In this document: piece after piece, positions 42,290 to 53,755 of the stretch
How the letters are laid out: each line of letters starts with the position of its first letter
How positions within the stretch are numbered: position 1 is the first letter of the stretch
Assembly (NCBI GenBank): GCA_013368315.1
Contig: JAACJM010000167.1
Span: 1 to 64,000 of the forward strand
Origin: Tetrapyrgos nigripes
Taxonomy: Eukaryota; Basidiomycota; Agaricomycetes; Agaricales; Campanellaceae
Direction of reading: 5' to 3'
Length of the DNA stretch: 64,000 nucleotides
Position numbers and translations under genes: made by a program
The notes under the pieces: model-generated
Seen by the model: only the letters and a program-made list of their open reading frames with translations
Told to the model about the DNA's origin: nothing
Database searches by the model: none

Positions 42290-45094
42290 GTACTATAAGT
42301 ACTTTTGATTGGGGTTTTTCAATGAAGTTAGCGCTTAGCGTTGATACGCCTGCCAAAAACTCGACTAGAACGAGTTAAAAAGCATACATATATCAAGTAT
42401 ACGGATATATTATGTCTGTTTACTAGGGAATAAGGACTGAAGCGAGCCCAATCTATCAGTTAAAGTGATTCTAGAGGCAACGTTCGTGAGCGCGATATGG
42501 AATAAGGATAAGTAGCCTTGAGAGGATGGTACATAAGTCCCTCAAGCTACTAAGTTCGATGTTCGAGTACTAGACTGCTCGTATACGTTTATACGTACAT
42601 ACCCAAGGCACTTGTTCACGAGTAGCCACCTCGCGAGCAGTATAAGTACGCGTTACCTCTATTCACGATCCATGGGATTACCAATGTGACATAGACTCAA
42701 GAAGATAAGATACAAGACTAAAGGAGATGAATGATAACAAGGAGAAAACTCGGATAGGTGCCTTCGCGAAGTATCCCGGAGACATTCCAATAGTTCGCGA
42801 ACCTGGTTAGATCTACTCAAGCTAAAGCTAAGATCGTCGTGATGTTGCCAAATGATCAAGATCTACCTCACCCCTCCTAAAGACACCAAAGAAGATAGTT
42901 CTGACAGATATAGAGACTTACTGAGGCCCTCTAGAGGACTCTAGTAGGGATGGAGATATCGGAACCTATGAAAGTCCACTCGCGAGCATTGGAAGAGGTT
43001 CGCATGTGATACCCAATGAGGTTACCGGTATGAGTACCGCTCTAGACCTCCATTACCAAGAAGCTAGCATGTGCTACATATACCCTGGCCCTCTTGCGAG
43101 GACTCTGTACATATTCTGATTGGACGATTCATGTAAATACTGTTCGCGTATCTCTCTCCTTAGTTACTTTCATTCAATCTCTCGTGTTTCACTATATAAT
43201 ATTGCGGACTTTAAATAATATTAGCTACTGTACAGTTCTAGGACCTCTAGAGTATAAAAGGACAAAGTACTCGTAGCTAGAAAACCAGATTAGTACTCGT
43301 GTGTATTGCTGCAGATTCTGGATAACTCTTGAGAGAAGATTAGGTCTCTTGCTTGCCCAGGCCAGCTTTATATCAATAGGAATTTCTACAAAAACCCAAA
43401 ACTTTAAAGACTCGAACATTAGTTCCCCCTAAGACAAAGATTGTTGTGATTGCATTGGCATATTGGCCCCATATTGTGTTTATTGAACTTAGGCATATTG
43501 GCCTCATTGTGTTATTGAAGATCTAGGCAATTGGCCTCTTATTGTGTTTATCTCGAAGTCAAAAAGACTGTCAATTGTGACCATTGTTATTGTTGAACCC
43601 CCTATTGTTCCCCAATCGGTTCTAGAGCCATTTACCTTTAAGCTACACAAGTTATACGAGTGTTCTGCCACTTTGGATCACCTCACATTATATAGCAGGA
43701 TTGGTGTTTGTGTGTTTTTGGTGTTGTTAGCTTCGATCTTCGAAGCTATTAGCATTATCCACTAGCCAGCCTATTAGTGTGCAACACAATAAACACAAGT
43801 TTAACACCAAGGGGATCAACGAGTCCCTAAAATCAAACACTTGTAGGCCACAGTTGCCTTAAAATCAACACTTAATAGACCAGAAGGTCAACACAAAGAT
43901 CACAGTTATAACCCCAAAGATGTTCAATTTTAAAACTCTATTATCTCCAACACAATGTTTATACTTGTAGTGAGTGCAGTTAAGTTTGTTTAGAAGCTTT
44001 AGTCCATGTTTCATGCCCTCTACTATTGCTAGCGAGATTTGATACTCTACAGTACGTGGCTTGGGTAGCTACTTGTAATATCTGGTCCTTTTATACTACT
44101 TGCAGCTACAACTATACAGTTACCTATTTCTTTTCAAGGTCCGCTAAAAGGTATGTAGAGAAAATATAAAACAAATCGAAAAGTCCGCTAGCGAGTTCTA
44201 CCTATTTCCTCATAAGTAAAGACTTGCTTATTAAGGTATACAGAAACTGTGCAATATTATCTAAATATTTGTAGGAACTTTCTTCAGTTCCCTTTGTAAG
44301 CTGTCTGGTGTTTTCGTGTACCGTTCTGGTTAGTGAGCATCGCATCTATGACTCAGAACGCTCCACTTATGACTGCTAGGTCCTTATGATATGTGTCCTT
44401 ACGCTAGGGGCATAGGGTTTTCTTGTAGTTTCTTTATTCTGTTCAGTTTTCCTTTCCCTTTTTCTCTGATCTTGCTTTATTCACATTCTATGTATTGCCA
44501 GCAGTCTACTACTGAGTCCTACATACAAGTCCAGCTCTTCTGCAGTCCCATTTGCATACTTATTCCTTCTTTAATGCTTTCAATGCCTAGCTAGGTGATT
44601 ACTGACAGATTTATCCTTATCCAGAAATAATGTTACCCATTTGGGTTGTATTCCGATCATTCAGATGTACTGCGACTTAGTGCTTCTGTCCCTCATATCT
44701 CTGTGTAGAGATGCCCGTCCACTATCCCCTCTGTACCGATGGATAGCTGAACTCTCTGGGATCCCGTACATATATACTTTGTCCTACTTTTTTCCATATG
44801 TACCTTTTACAGATACTTAAGATTCCCTCGAAGCTGTTTTAGTACTACGGGTTTTACTGATACATAGATCTAGACCTAGTGTGATTGTCTGCATGTCCAA
44901 TCTTAGCGCTGTCTTCTCTGAGCGACCTTTCGGCTGAGGATTGTGTTGCTTACGCGTTCCTATGCCTGCGAATAGGGGCTACCTCACATTTCACTGTCCC
45001 TTTGGATCACACTAGCGGTTCTAGTTGTTATAATAGGATTTGAAAGCCTTTATAGACTATCTTTATCATTTGGTGGGTCTGCTATTATAACTCC
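42290..45094 (-). mobile_element. TGATA...TATTA-family fragment (copy 4), split by copy 3
   Basis: Bases 43781-45094 and a short piece before 42342 resemble copy 2 (21725-23356) in the same minus orientation. GTCCGCTAAAA, ggtccttttatactact and TGGTGGGTCTGCTA are shared. Joining across copy 3 gives AGTTAGCGCTTAGCGTGCAA, parallel to the start region of copy 2. The other end is cut at 45094, where the LTR of chromovirus 2 begins. The outer start near 42290 is approximate. Confidence 0.6.
42342..43776 (+). mobile_element. TGATA...TATTA element, copy 3 (1435 bp)
   Basis: It is the same length as copy 1 and nearly identical over its whole extent, from TGATACGCCTGCC to CCAGCCTATTA. Flanks are GCGT and GTGT, a 4-bp duplication with one CpG transition. 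It inserted into the older copy 4. Confidence 0.82.
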
Positions 45095-45634
45095 TGTCAA
45101 GGTTGTCGATACACTCGATAACCACCCAAGTCACTCAATACGAGAAAGCCGGTTTACAAGAGAATAGATTGATCAAGAGAGATAGAGAGGTAGAGAGATA
45201 AAGAGAAAGTAGGCTGACTAGGCTCTACACTGCGTAGGAAGAGTACGGAGCAGAGACAAAGTGAACGAACTAAGGAATAGTTTACAAAGATCGTAGGTAT
45301 ATAAGTAAAATGTGAACAGATGGGAAAGAGTAAGTAGTAATAGACGGTATCATGTGGAAATGTCAAGGGCGAGAGAGTAGTAAGTCAAATATGGATAGAT
45401 GAAAGTACTGGATCACACAGAGTGATTGACAGTGAGAATGTTCATGGAGATAGGAATCGGAGGAGATAAGAAATACGAGTCATAGATCTAGAGAGATGGT
45501 AACTATAGACGATGATGAGAAATGATTGGTGTTTATGGGGTTAGAGTGGGAAATAGGTAGGAATAGGTAGTAAAGGGGAAGGAATAGAAAGGAAAATGAA
45601 TAGGCGGGAGACGGGCGGGAGACGATTCATGACA
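45095..45634 (-). repeat. 3' LTR of chromovirus 2
   Basis: Plus-strand TGTCAAGGTTGTCG...GATTCATGACA, about 540 bp. It is highly similar to 52654-53171, with some short indels. Confidence 0.92.
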
Positions 45635-45648
45635 TTACCCCCTCTTTA
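45635..45648 (-). promoter_or_regulatory. Polypurine tract of chromovirus 2
   Basis: The minus strand reads AAAGAGGGGGTAA directly before the 3' LTR start TGTCATG. This is the expected position and composition for plus-strand priming. Confidence 0.7.
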
Positions 45649-46161
45649 GGACGAGCTTTCACTGGAGCTTGACAAGCTAGTCCTCCAATGCTCCGCCCAT
45701 TGCTTGCGGAGTCGTCTGTCCACATCCCCCTGGCTCGGCCAATACTTGTCCCAGTCCATGGTGATGTTCCCAATCTCCCATCTAGGGTCGTTCCAGTCAA
45801 AATTTCCCCACTCTGTTGTGTTGGTCGCCGTTCCCCAGCCTCCTCCATTGTCGTCCGTACTCCAGTGTATACTGTTGTCTGCACCCCAGATACTGGCGCC
45901 TCCCCATCCCAGATTCCCTCTGTGTTCCGCCTGCAGCGACGTCCATTGCACCACGCAACGGGCTTTATGTCCTCTGCCCAGTCTACAACGTCCTGGTCCA
46001 TCCTCTCCTCCCCATGTGCATCGTTGACACCCGATGTGAGGTCCTGTGTGTTGTTTTGGCAGTCTGCACCGACGTCCAGACCGGCTTCCATAGCTACAAC
46101 GTCCCCTGTTAGTTGGGGGCGCGTCGTTCGTGGTGGTGTCGATGGAGGAGGTAGTTGACAT
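45646..46161 (-). CDS. Extra ORF between pol and 3' LTR of chromovirus 2 (171 aa)
   Basis: An intact frame from ATG at 46161 to 45646, after the pol stop at 46330. The N-terminal third is Cys/His/Arg-rich (GRCSYGSRSGRRCRLPKQHT, GCQRC, GRCRLGRGHKARC), resembling a small zinc-binding module repeated twice. The middle is Trp/Gly/Asn/Asp-rich, and the end has a basic, helical WRTSLSSSSESSS tail. No transmembrane segment is seen, so it does not look like an env protein. A TATA box lies 88 bases upstream of the ATG, suggesting its own transcript. The frame is undamaged although the neighbouring gag and pol are broken. I recognise no family. Confidence 0.6.
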   Translation of the reverse strand: MSTTSSIDTTTNDAPPTNRGRCSYGSRSGRRCRLPKQHTGPHIGCQRCTWGGEDGPGRCRLGRGHKARCVVQWTSLQAEHRGNLGWGGASIWGADNSIHWSTDDNGGGWGTATNTTEWGNFDWNDPRWEIGNITMDWDKYWPSQGDVDRRLRKQWAEHWRTSLSSSSESSS

Positions 46162-46248
46162 GGTTTAGATGAATGTGTAGTAGAGGGGAGAAGGGTGCAG
46201 TTGGTAGGATGTGGTTGAGTTCTGTCCTTTTTCGTTGTGGGGTAGGGT

Positions 46249-46256
46249 CTTTTATA
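46249..46256 (-). promoter_or_regulatory. TATA box upstream of the extra ORF in chromovirus 2
   Basis: TATAAAAG on the minus strand lies about 88 bases before the ATG at 46161. The interval contains a pyrimidine-rich CACCCTTCTCCCCTCTAC stretch, as is common around fungal start sites. Confidence 0.5.
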
Positions 46257-46329
46257 CTTGTTTGTCTGTACGAAGGAAATTTGAATGGACGGTCAAGTCA
46301 TCCCAGGATGGTTTTGACAGTAAACGCCG

Positions 46330-49300
46330 TTAACGAGGGAATGCGATTGACGAGTGATGACAGAATTCTGGGTTCGATTGCCAAGTGGGGTGTGAAGGCG
46401 GGCATAGGATGCCCACGGTTCGTAACAGTGTTTCTCCTCGGAGTTGTGCTTTCGCCTGAAGCACCCGGGTACTTCGCCATATGTCTTCCATGGCGACGCC
46501 TAGTGAACGCACCGTTGTTCCCGGACGTATCAGGTTTTTGGGTCGGTATGCATCTGGATGTTGTTGATGGAAGGTCTCGATCATCTCCTTTACCTTCGTT
46601 AGTCCTGACGCTGGTTCCCATGAATTTTCCGAGTCAGCATAATCCAACCACTTGACAAGGTATTGTACTCCCCGTCGGTTTCTCGTTGGTTTTGAATCTA
46701 GAATTGCCTCCACATCATATTCGTTGTCTTCGGGTAATAGCTCAGCAGGTTCTCCCGGGTAGTTCACTCCGTGGGCTTCGGTCTCTTTGTACGGCGATAG
46801 GAGTGAGGCGTGGAACACTGGGTGAATGCGCCAGCCATTCGGTAATTTGAGTCGATAATTGACTTCACTGATAACGTCAGTGATTTCGAATGGTCCGTGA
46901 CGACGATTTGCCAACTTAGCTTTCAGTCTCGTCGTTTTCAGATTCTTCCCATCCAGCAGCACTTTATCCCCAACTTTAAACTTCACCCCTTCGTTCCGGT
47001 AGTCCTTGTTTTGCTCCTTCATTAGTTCAGCTGCCGTCGCCAGACTTGCTTTCAGTTCTTCTCGAACTGTATCCAAGTTCTGGAGGCGTTCTTCGACTTT
47101 TGGTACGTGTGAAGTTGGGTTGATTGAAGGGAATAGTCGCGGCAGAAATCCATGGAGTAATTCAAACGGCGATTTCCCAGTTGCTGAGTGAACCCGGGTA
47201 TTGTGACAGAATTCAGCGTACAGCAGGTATTTGACCCAATCGTCTTGGCGATAGTTACAGAAGGTTCGGAGGTATTGTTCCAGTTCTTGATTGAACCTTT
47301 CTGTTTCGCCGTCTGTCTGCGGATGGTAAGCGGTACTGAGTGCCGAAGTGATACCTAACTTAGCGTAAATGCCCTTCATCACTTGGCTTGCGAATTGAGG
47401 TCCACGGTCAGATATCATTTTATCCCATAAGCCATACCGTCGCCAAGTGTTGTCGAACAATAGGTCGATTGTTCCGTCGCTATCAATATCTTTTCTGCAT
47501 GGGGAGATGACAACTGTTTTTGTTGAACGATCGACTGTGACGTGAATTGCATTGAAGCCGTCACATTCTGGCAGATCCGTGATGAAGTCGGTCGTAATGG
47601 TACCAAAGGGTCGTTCCGGTATTTCGTTCGGGATTAAGGGTACATGCGCAGGGTGGTTGTTTGCCTTGGTTAACTGGCAGGTAGCGCATCCTTCAACGTA
47701 GTTGCGAACGAATACTGACATACCGGGCCACCAGAATTCTCTACTGACGAGTTCATATGTTTTGAATCGTCCCGGATGGCCTGCAGTAAGGCTGTCGTGA
47801 TGCATTTTAACGATGTCCCGTCTGAGCTCTTGATCGTTTGGGACATAGATCTTCCCTCGGAACAGGATAATTCCGTCTTCATAGTTCCATTCCTGTAAAT
47901 TCTTTGCCAAAGCGCGGGGTCCGTTGTCAACGATAGTTTGTAACGCACTTACGACTTCAGCATCCTTATCTGGACATTCCTTTATTCGCCTTTTCAATTC
48001 CGCGTCTCCTATTGCGGTTACTGTTCCTGGTCGTGTCGCCCGAATTCTGAAGAATCTAGGGTCAAGTAAGACCCTGTCCTTGTTGTCGTTTTCGACCCCC
48101 TCTTTATGATCCGATCTTCGAGAAAGTGGGTCACTTCGATTCAGATTTCCCGGTTTATGGGTGAGCGTAAAATCGAATCTGGTCAAGAACAAGGCCATCC
48201 TTGCTTGTCGTCGGCTAAGTTTTTTGAGCCGAGGTGAAATATCTAAGGTTGTCGTGATCAGTTAAGATTTCGATGGTATGTGGTCCTCCTTCAAGGTAGT
48301 GCCGCCAGGCTTCAAGTCCTCGTATGATTGCCAGCAGTTCTTTGTCATGGATGTCGTAATTCCGTTCGGTTTCGGACAGCGCCTTTGACAGGTAGGCTAC
48401 TGGGTGCCATTTGCCATCCGATCCTTGTTGTTGCAGGATACCTCCTGTGGCGTAGTCTGACGCGTCGACTTCTACTCGGTAAGGTTTAGAATGATCAGGC
48501 ATGAGAAGCACAGGTGAAGTCGTGAACGTATCTTTGAGTGCCTGGAAGGCCCTTTGAGCTTCCTCAGACCATTCCCATGGGTGTTCCTTTTTCGTGAGAT
48601 CGAACAGTGGTTGTGCGATTTTTGAGAAATCCTGTATGAAAGGACGATAAAAGTTTCCTGAAGCCGAGGAACGACTGTACATCTTTGACGTTCCATGGGA
48701 CTGGCCATTTAGTTACACCTTCGACCTTGACTGGATCCATCGCCAATGTGTTATGTGACACGATGAGGCCGAGGAATTCTACTGAGTTGGTTTCGAAGGT
48801 GCATTTTTCCGGTTTAGCGTATAAGTCGTTATCATGGAGTCGTGCCAGTACTTGTTTTACCATATGTCGATGTTCTTCTAGTGATTCCGTGAATATGAGA
48901 ATATCGTCCATATAGATTACGACTTTTCCGGAGTCGATCAGATCCTTGAATAGAGTATTCATCATCGCTTGGAATGTGGCTGGAGAGTTCATAAGACCGA
49001 AAAACATCACCGTTGGTTCGAAGAGACCGCGGTTGGTTTTGAAACGCCGCTTTCCATTCATCTCCCTTCTTGATACGTATGTTGTTGTATCCCCATCTAA
49101 GGTCGATTTTAGAAAATATTCGTGCCCCTTGAAGTTTGTCTACGAGTTCTGATATAAGCGGTAAAGGGTATTCGTTCTTGACGGTTCCTTTATTTAGGGC
49201 ACGGTAATCCTGTACTGGTCGCAGTTTTCCGTCTTTCTTTTTTACGAAGAAGAAGGGACTTGCCATAGGAGACTTCGACGGTCTTATGTACCCTTTCTCC

Positions 49301-50450
49301 AAGTTTTCCTTGATGAATTCATCGAATTCCTTCTTGTTCATTTGGGGACAGCGGATATGTTTTGCAAGGGCGTGGTTCGAAGTCCGATTTTAACTCGATG
49401 GCGTGATCCCATTTGCCACGTTTCGGTAATCTTTCTGAGGTTTGTTTGTCAAAGACTCGTAGGAACTGATGATACTGCGAAGGGATCTTATCTTTAAGAG
49501 GTACATCGACCTGAACGTTCTGAGCCGCCTCTGCGAGTTCTTGTGCTTTCGTAAAACCTGCACGGATGTTCAGATCCGATTTCCCTGATGCTTCTTCATC
49601 GAATCTTTCCTCTTTCCCTAACAATTCTTCCATTACGTCCTGTTCCCACCGTTCTGGGATCGTATCTCTCCCGTAGTCATCTTCGGTAAAGATTGCCGTT
49701 TCTTCTGAAGTTTCGGTGGAAAGATCGAATAGGGATTCGACGACGTCGTCCTGCAATTTTCGATTGGGCAATTGGTTTGAATCGTCCAACTGGTTCTATC
49801 CACCTGACCTGGTACTCCTTGTGATGGGTTCTTGGATCGATGACTATGGGTTTCAAGGTTTTAGTTTTCAAGTGGAGGACGGGAGGTTTTGCTGTGATAC
49901 AAGTTTCTGGACATCGAGTCATGTCTACCCGTGAGTCTGACCAGTCTATATCCGGATTATGTTCTTCCAACCAGTCGGTACCGAGGATTATATCGTGATC
50001 CCCAATGTCCGTTACATAGAATTCAGCTTGTTCTTCATGGTACGCCTTGTTGTCTCGAGAATAGATACGAAGATTTTGGATAGTGTATTCCCGTACCCAT
50101 CCCATGGTGTTTTCAGAGCCGTCAACGTTTCGAACTGGGAACGGGTTTTTGATAGGAAGGAGGGTGAGTTGATTTCTTTGTGCGAATTGACTGTTAATGA
50201 TTATGCCTTCTGCACCGCTGTCTATTAGAGCGTTTGCGTCGATTTTTCTGCCAGTAATTTTGCCGATTAGTTCAGTTTTGAGTGTGATTGATGGTATCTG
50301 TTTATTGCGAGTGATTGCCGACATTCTTATTTCTGAAGGAAAGGTTCGCTCACAAGAGGGGTATAACACACTATATCGATTGTTCTTTAACTGTCCGGTG
50401 TACTGTTTTACTCCTACTGACGACGTAGCAGAGGAGCGATTTAAAAATCC
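46330..50450 (-). pseudogene. Chromovirus 2 pol: protease, RT, RNase H, integrase, chromodomain
   Basis: Pol is spread over six successive frames from 50450 to the stop at 46330. The protease (about 50369-49790) has the normal LIDSGAEGIII and ILGTDWL. RT shows [13 protein letters not shown], then in a shifted frame the catalytic [10 protein letters not shown]. RNase H has VEVDASDYATGG and ETERNYDIHDKELLA. The last long frame (48198-46330) holds the whole integrase: HHDSLTAGHPG...CATC zinc, TTDFITDLP, SDRGPQFASQ and HPQTDGETERFN. The chromodomain EYDVEAILDSK...YLVKWLDYADSENSW follows. Chromodomains steer insertion to heterochromatin marked by H3K9 methylation (family knowledge). Each switch is a net +1, that is, separate one-base insertions or two-base deletions. 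Confidence 0.92.
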
Positions 50451-52357
50451 AATTTAGACATAATATCCTTCAAATAGACGGTTGCTTGTTCCTTTTCCTC
50501 TCCTTCTAATCCTTTAACCCTGTTTACCATATCAGAGATTTCCTTGATCGTGTTTCGAGAAAGGATGCCTGTGCCACCGTTACCGGTGGAGGGGACGCGG
50601 TTTCGGCTGTTCGAATGGTGCGAGGAGGGAAGGTTCGAGGAAGTGGTCTGAGACGACGTTCTCGGGAATGTTGGGCATTCGTTACTCATGTGTCCGGTTT
50701 GTCTACATGCGAAGCATGCTCCTGCTTTTCGGAGTCGGTCCCTTTCATCAGGTGTCAGTTTCGGCAGTAGATTGAAAGACGAGTTAGCACCTGATCCATG
50801 AGCGCATTGACGCTTGCTACCGTTCTTCCTTGAGACGGACCTGGACTACTCTTTGACGTTGAAGTAGTCTTCCAGCGTCCCTGTCTCTCTCGTTCCTTTA
50901 ACCACTCTAAGTGAAGCTCCACAGCTCTTTCCTGATACTCGTCGAAGTCTTCCATTTCGGATACGTCCTTCCAACTGCTTCTCGGAGTTTGGGTGGCAAC
51001 CCGTCCTGATAGAACTCTAACAGCGCTGCTTCTCCGAATTCAGACTCTTCTCCATACGTGTCGAAAATGCTGTTATAGCCGCTGATATCCGTCCCCCTCA
51101 TTCTGGCAAACTTGATCTTTGTTCTAGCCACATCTTCCGAGGCTAAAGGTCTGAAGTCCCTTTTGAATCGATCACGTATCTCTTTTAAGGTTATCCATCT
51201 CCGTTGATCTGGTGTAGCTTTCAACTCCTCATTTTCCTCATCTGCATCTCGTTCCGTCAATCTCTGCGTTGCCCAGTCTCCTCCTTTTTCTCCCGCGAAG
51301 AATGACAGAAATAACGCAACCTGACTTTCTTCGGTTGGGTACCTCCCTTGATTCATGCGCAGATAGTTGTTAAACTGGGCCAGCCATCGTTTTGCCTCGT
51401 TACGTTCTCCGTTGAAGGTATCCGGTTTTCTCCCTCGTTCAGAAGTTCCGTTTAACCCGATAGGAGGTGTGTCAGCCATGACTGAGTCGTTCGGATCTGA
51501 AGGGTCTGGAGAAGGAGGTGTAGGGGGGCGACGAGGGGCTACGGATGGTCCTTCGGCGGATGGAATGATGGGCGAAGAAGGTGGGGAAGTGGGATCGTTT
51601 GGTTCTGGTGGGTTATTTGAAGGCGTTTCTGGTGCTGGGTTGGTTTCGGAAGGTTGGTTGGGCGTAGAAGTCCCTTGGCCTGATCTGGTTCTAGGTTTTC
51701 GATGTGCTTTCTGAATCGCAAGTTCTTGGAGTTGGGTTATAACGTGTAGCCAGTTCGGGAGTTCTACGTCGGTAAGTCGCTGAGTGTTATACCTGTTTAG
51801 GCAAGGTTGGTTTTTACACGAAACCCAAGGGTCGTCGTCGTTTTCAGGAATATAGCAGGCGTCTCGGTTCGATGCGGGGTGGAATACGTGTGGTCGGTTG
51901 GCACAACGGAGATTCGGATCTGCAGATGCGGACCGTCGCTCAGTCATACACTGGTTTTATGAAAGATAGTTGGGTCCTAGGATATAGGAAGATGCTAGGC
52001 CGTATTCGGGGGAGGGTGCAGATGGAGAGTAGTCGACGTGTTCTTTGAGGAATAAAGGTCCTTGAATTTGAACCACAGTTTCTCCTGTATCGAAGTCTTC
52101 TTTCACTGTTATGTATGAGAACGTTGAGAGGACTACGTCACCTGAGATAAGTTTCCACACCCAACGTCTTGTACAAACAAAGTGTCGGTCGAGACTCCAA
52201 GGATCTGTTCGTAGTTGTCTTCCGTGAGAGACCGCGTATTCGGAGTACAGGAGGTAGCGGGGTAAGGGAAATGGAACCCGTTCGTAGTCACGAGGGGTTT
52301 CAGGGGGTTCGATGCGAATTCGGGGCGTGGGGTAGACAGAGTGAAAAAGGATTTCAA
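50441..52357 (-). pseudogene. Chromovirus 2 gag, with frameshifts
   Basis: The best-preserved part (51947-50907) has a Cys-containing N-terminal region, a Pro-rich linker and the capsid-like block GRKPDTFNGERNEAKRWLAQ. It then shifts near 50965, where GTTTGG appears to have become GTTGG, into EMEDFDEYQERAVELHLEWL. A second shift near 50790 leads to the zinc knuckle CFACRQTGHMSNEC (C-x2-C-x4-H-x4-C) and a coiled end EEKEQATVYLKDIMSKLDF. Upstream frames 52357-52133 and 52160-51957 look like a gag N-terminal extension separated by one shift and one TAA. The stop overlaps a candidate -1 slippery site. Confidence 0.85.
50444..50450 (-). promoter_or_regulatory. Candidate -1 ribosomal frameshift site (GGATTTT) at the gag stop
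   Basis: The minus strand reads GGATTTTTAA: G-GAT-TTT followed by the gag TAA. A slip of -1 at this heptamer enters the protease-pol frame, which is open from there. G-GAU-UUN heptamers are known retroviral slippery sites (established knowledge). A downstream structure was not modelled. Confidence 0.5.
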
Positions 52358-52653
52358 TTACAGAACCGGTCGACCACCTTACTCGGGTTTAGCGAGTCTG
52401 GTATTACGTCTCGAGACTGTGTAGACGGGGGATGACCTCGTGTAACTGCTCCTTGAGTAGTTCACGCCTGCCAACCTGTGAGGCTCCTCACACAGGGTAG
52501 AGTTGATGGGCTTTGGGGCACCGTGGGGGAGGGATAGGATAATAGGAAAGTCCAGTACGATGGTAAAGGGGTAAAGGAGTTGAGAATAGAGATGAACAAG
52601 ATAGAAGGGAAAAGACTCAAGTAGTGAGGTGGGTGTATGGGAGTTCGTTCAAG

Positions 52654-53171
52654 TGTCAAGGTTGTCGTTACACTCGATAACCACCCAAGTCACACGATGC
52701 GAGAACGTTGATTGCAAGAGAATAGATTGATCAAGAAGATAGAAAGATAGAGAGATAGAGAAAAGAGCAAGCTGACTAGGCTCTACACTGCGTAGTAAGA
52801 GTACGGAGCGGAGACGAAGTGAACGAACTAAGGAATAGGTTACAGAGATCACCGGTATATAAGTAAAATATGAACAGATGGGAAAAAGTAAGTAATAGTA
52901 AACGGTATCATGTGGAAATGTCAAGGGCGAGAGAATAACAAGTTAAATATGGATAGATGAAGGTACTAGATCACACGGAGTGATTGACAGTGAGAATGTC
53001 CATGGAGATAGGAATCGGAGGAGATAAGAATATGAGTCATAGATCTAGAAAGATGGTAACTATAGACGATGATGAGAAATGGTTGGTGTTTTATGGGTTT
53101 AGAGTGGGGAGTAGGTAGTAAAGGAAAAAGAATAGAAAGGGAAATGAATAGGCGGGAGACGATTCATGACA
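52654..53171 (-). repeat. 5' LTR of chromovirus 2
   Basis: Plus-strand TGTCAAGGTTGTCG...GATTCATGACA, about 518 bp, paired with 45095-45634. The 22-bp difference comes from several indels, so the insertion is not recent. Confidence 0.92.
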
Positions 53172-53368
53172 ACATTACTCTCAAGGACTTCTTCGCTTCA
53201 GCTCTTCCACAAATCCCTACCTTTCTTTTGATCTTCTTTCTCAGTCGTTCATTTGCTCACATCTTTTCTCACCGCCACGATCTCCCACACGCACACATCT
53301 ATAGCTCGTTCTTTAGCCTGCACACTCACTCACAATCTCAGGCTCTACTTTTCGGTTTGGCCACAGGT

Positions 53369-53755
53369 TAACAGCCCAACTGCGTATTGTTCTATTCTCA
53401 TATAACACCTATCCTTTATTTCATGATGATTTCAGCGCGGTGTCCCCGTATTCATATTCTCTGAGCACTTTATCCATTATCAATGCTTTTTTTACCATTA
53501 CTCTCGATAACTCTCACTTACTTGATCAGTTTATTTTCCCAGGAGTTCAAGAAGAACTGATTTAGTACTGTCCAATGAGGATGGAGTTAAAACAGCCCAG
53601 CTGCGTATCGTTCCATCCTCATATCCTTTATTCTTCCATGATGATTCCAATGAGGTGTTGCTGCATTGTGGCACATTTTCTGAACACTTTATCCACTATC
53701 AATGCCTTTTTTACCATTACTCTCGATAACTCTCACTTACTTGATCAGTTCCTTT
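53369..53755 (+). repeat. Tandem direct duplication, about 165-bp units
   Basis: The unit begins AACAGCCCAACTGCGTATTG at 53369 and AACAGCCCAGCTGCGTATCG near 53591. Both copies contain CATTACTCTCGATAACTCTC and then TTACTTGATCAGTT. They differ at roughly one base in ten. About 50 bases of unique sequence separate them. Confidence 0.85.

Larger units (their letters stand above)
45095..53171 (-). mobile_element. Ty3/Gypsy chromovirus 2, frameshifted, with an extra 3' ORF
   Basis: LTRs are 45095-45634 and 52654-53171 (TGTCA...TGACA ends). On the minus strand the order is 5' LTR, gag, protease, RT, RNase H, integrase, chromodomain, an additional ORF (46161-45646), a polypurine tract and the 3' LTR. 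The frame is broken at several points in gag and pol. No matching target duplication was found (ACTCC on the left, ACATT on the right). The copy 4 sequence cut at its left border does not resume at its right border. Recombination between related elements or a flanking deletion is likely. Confidence 0.93.
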
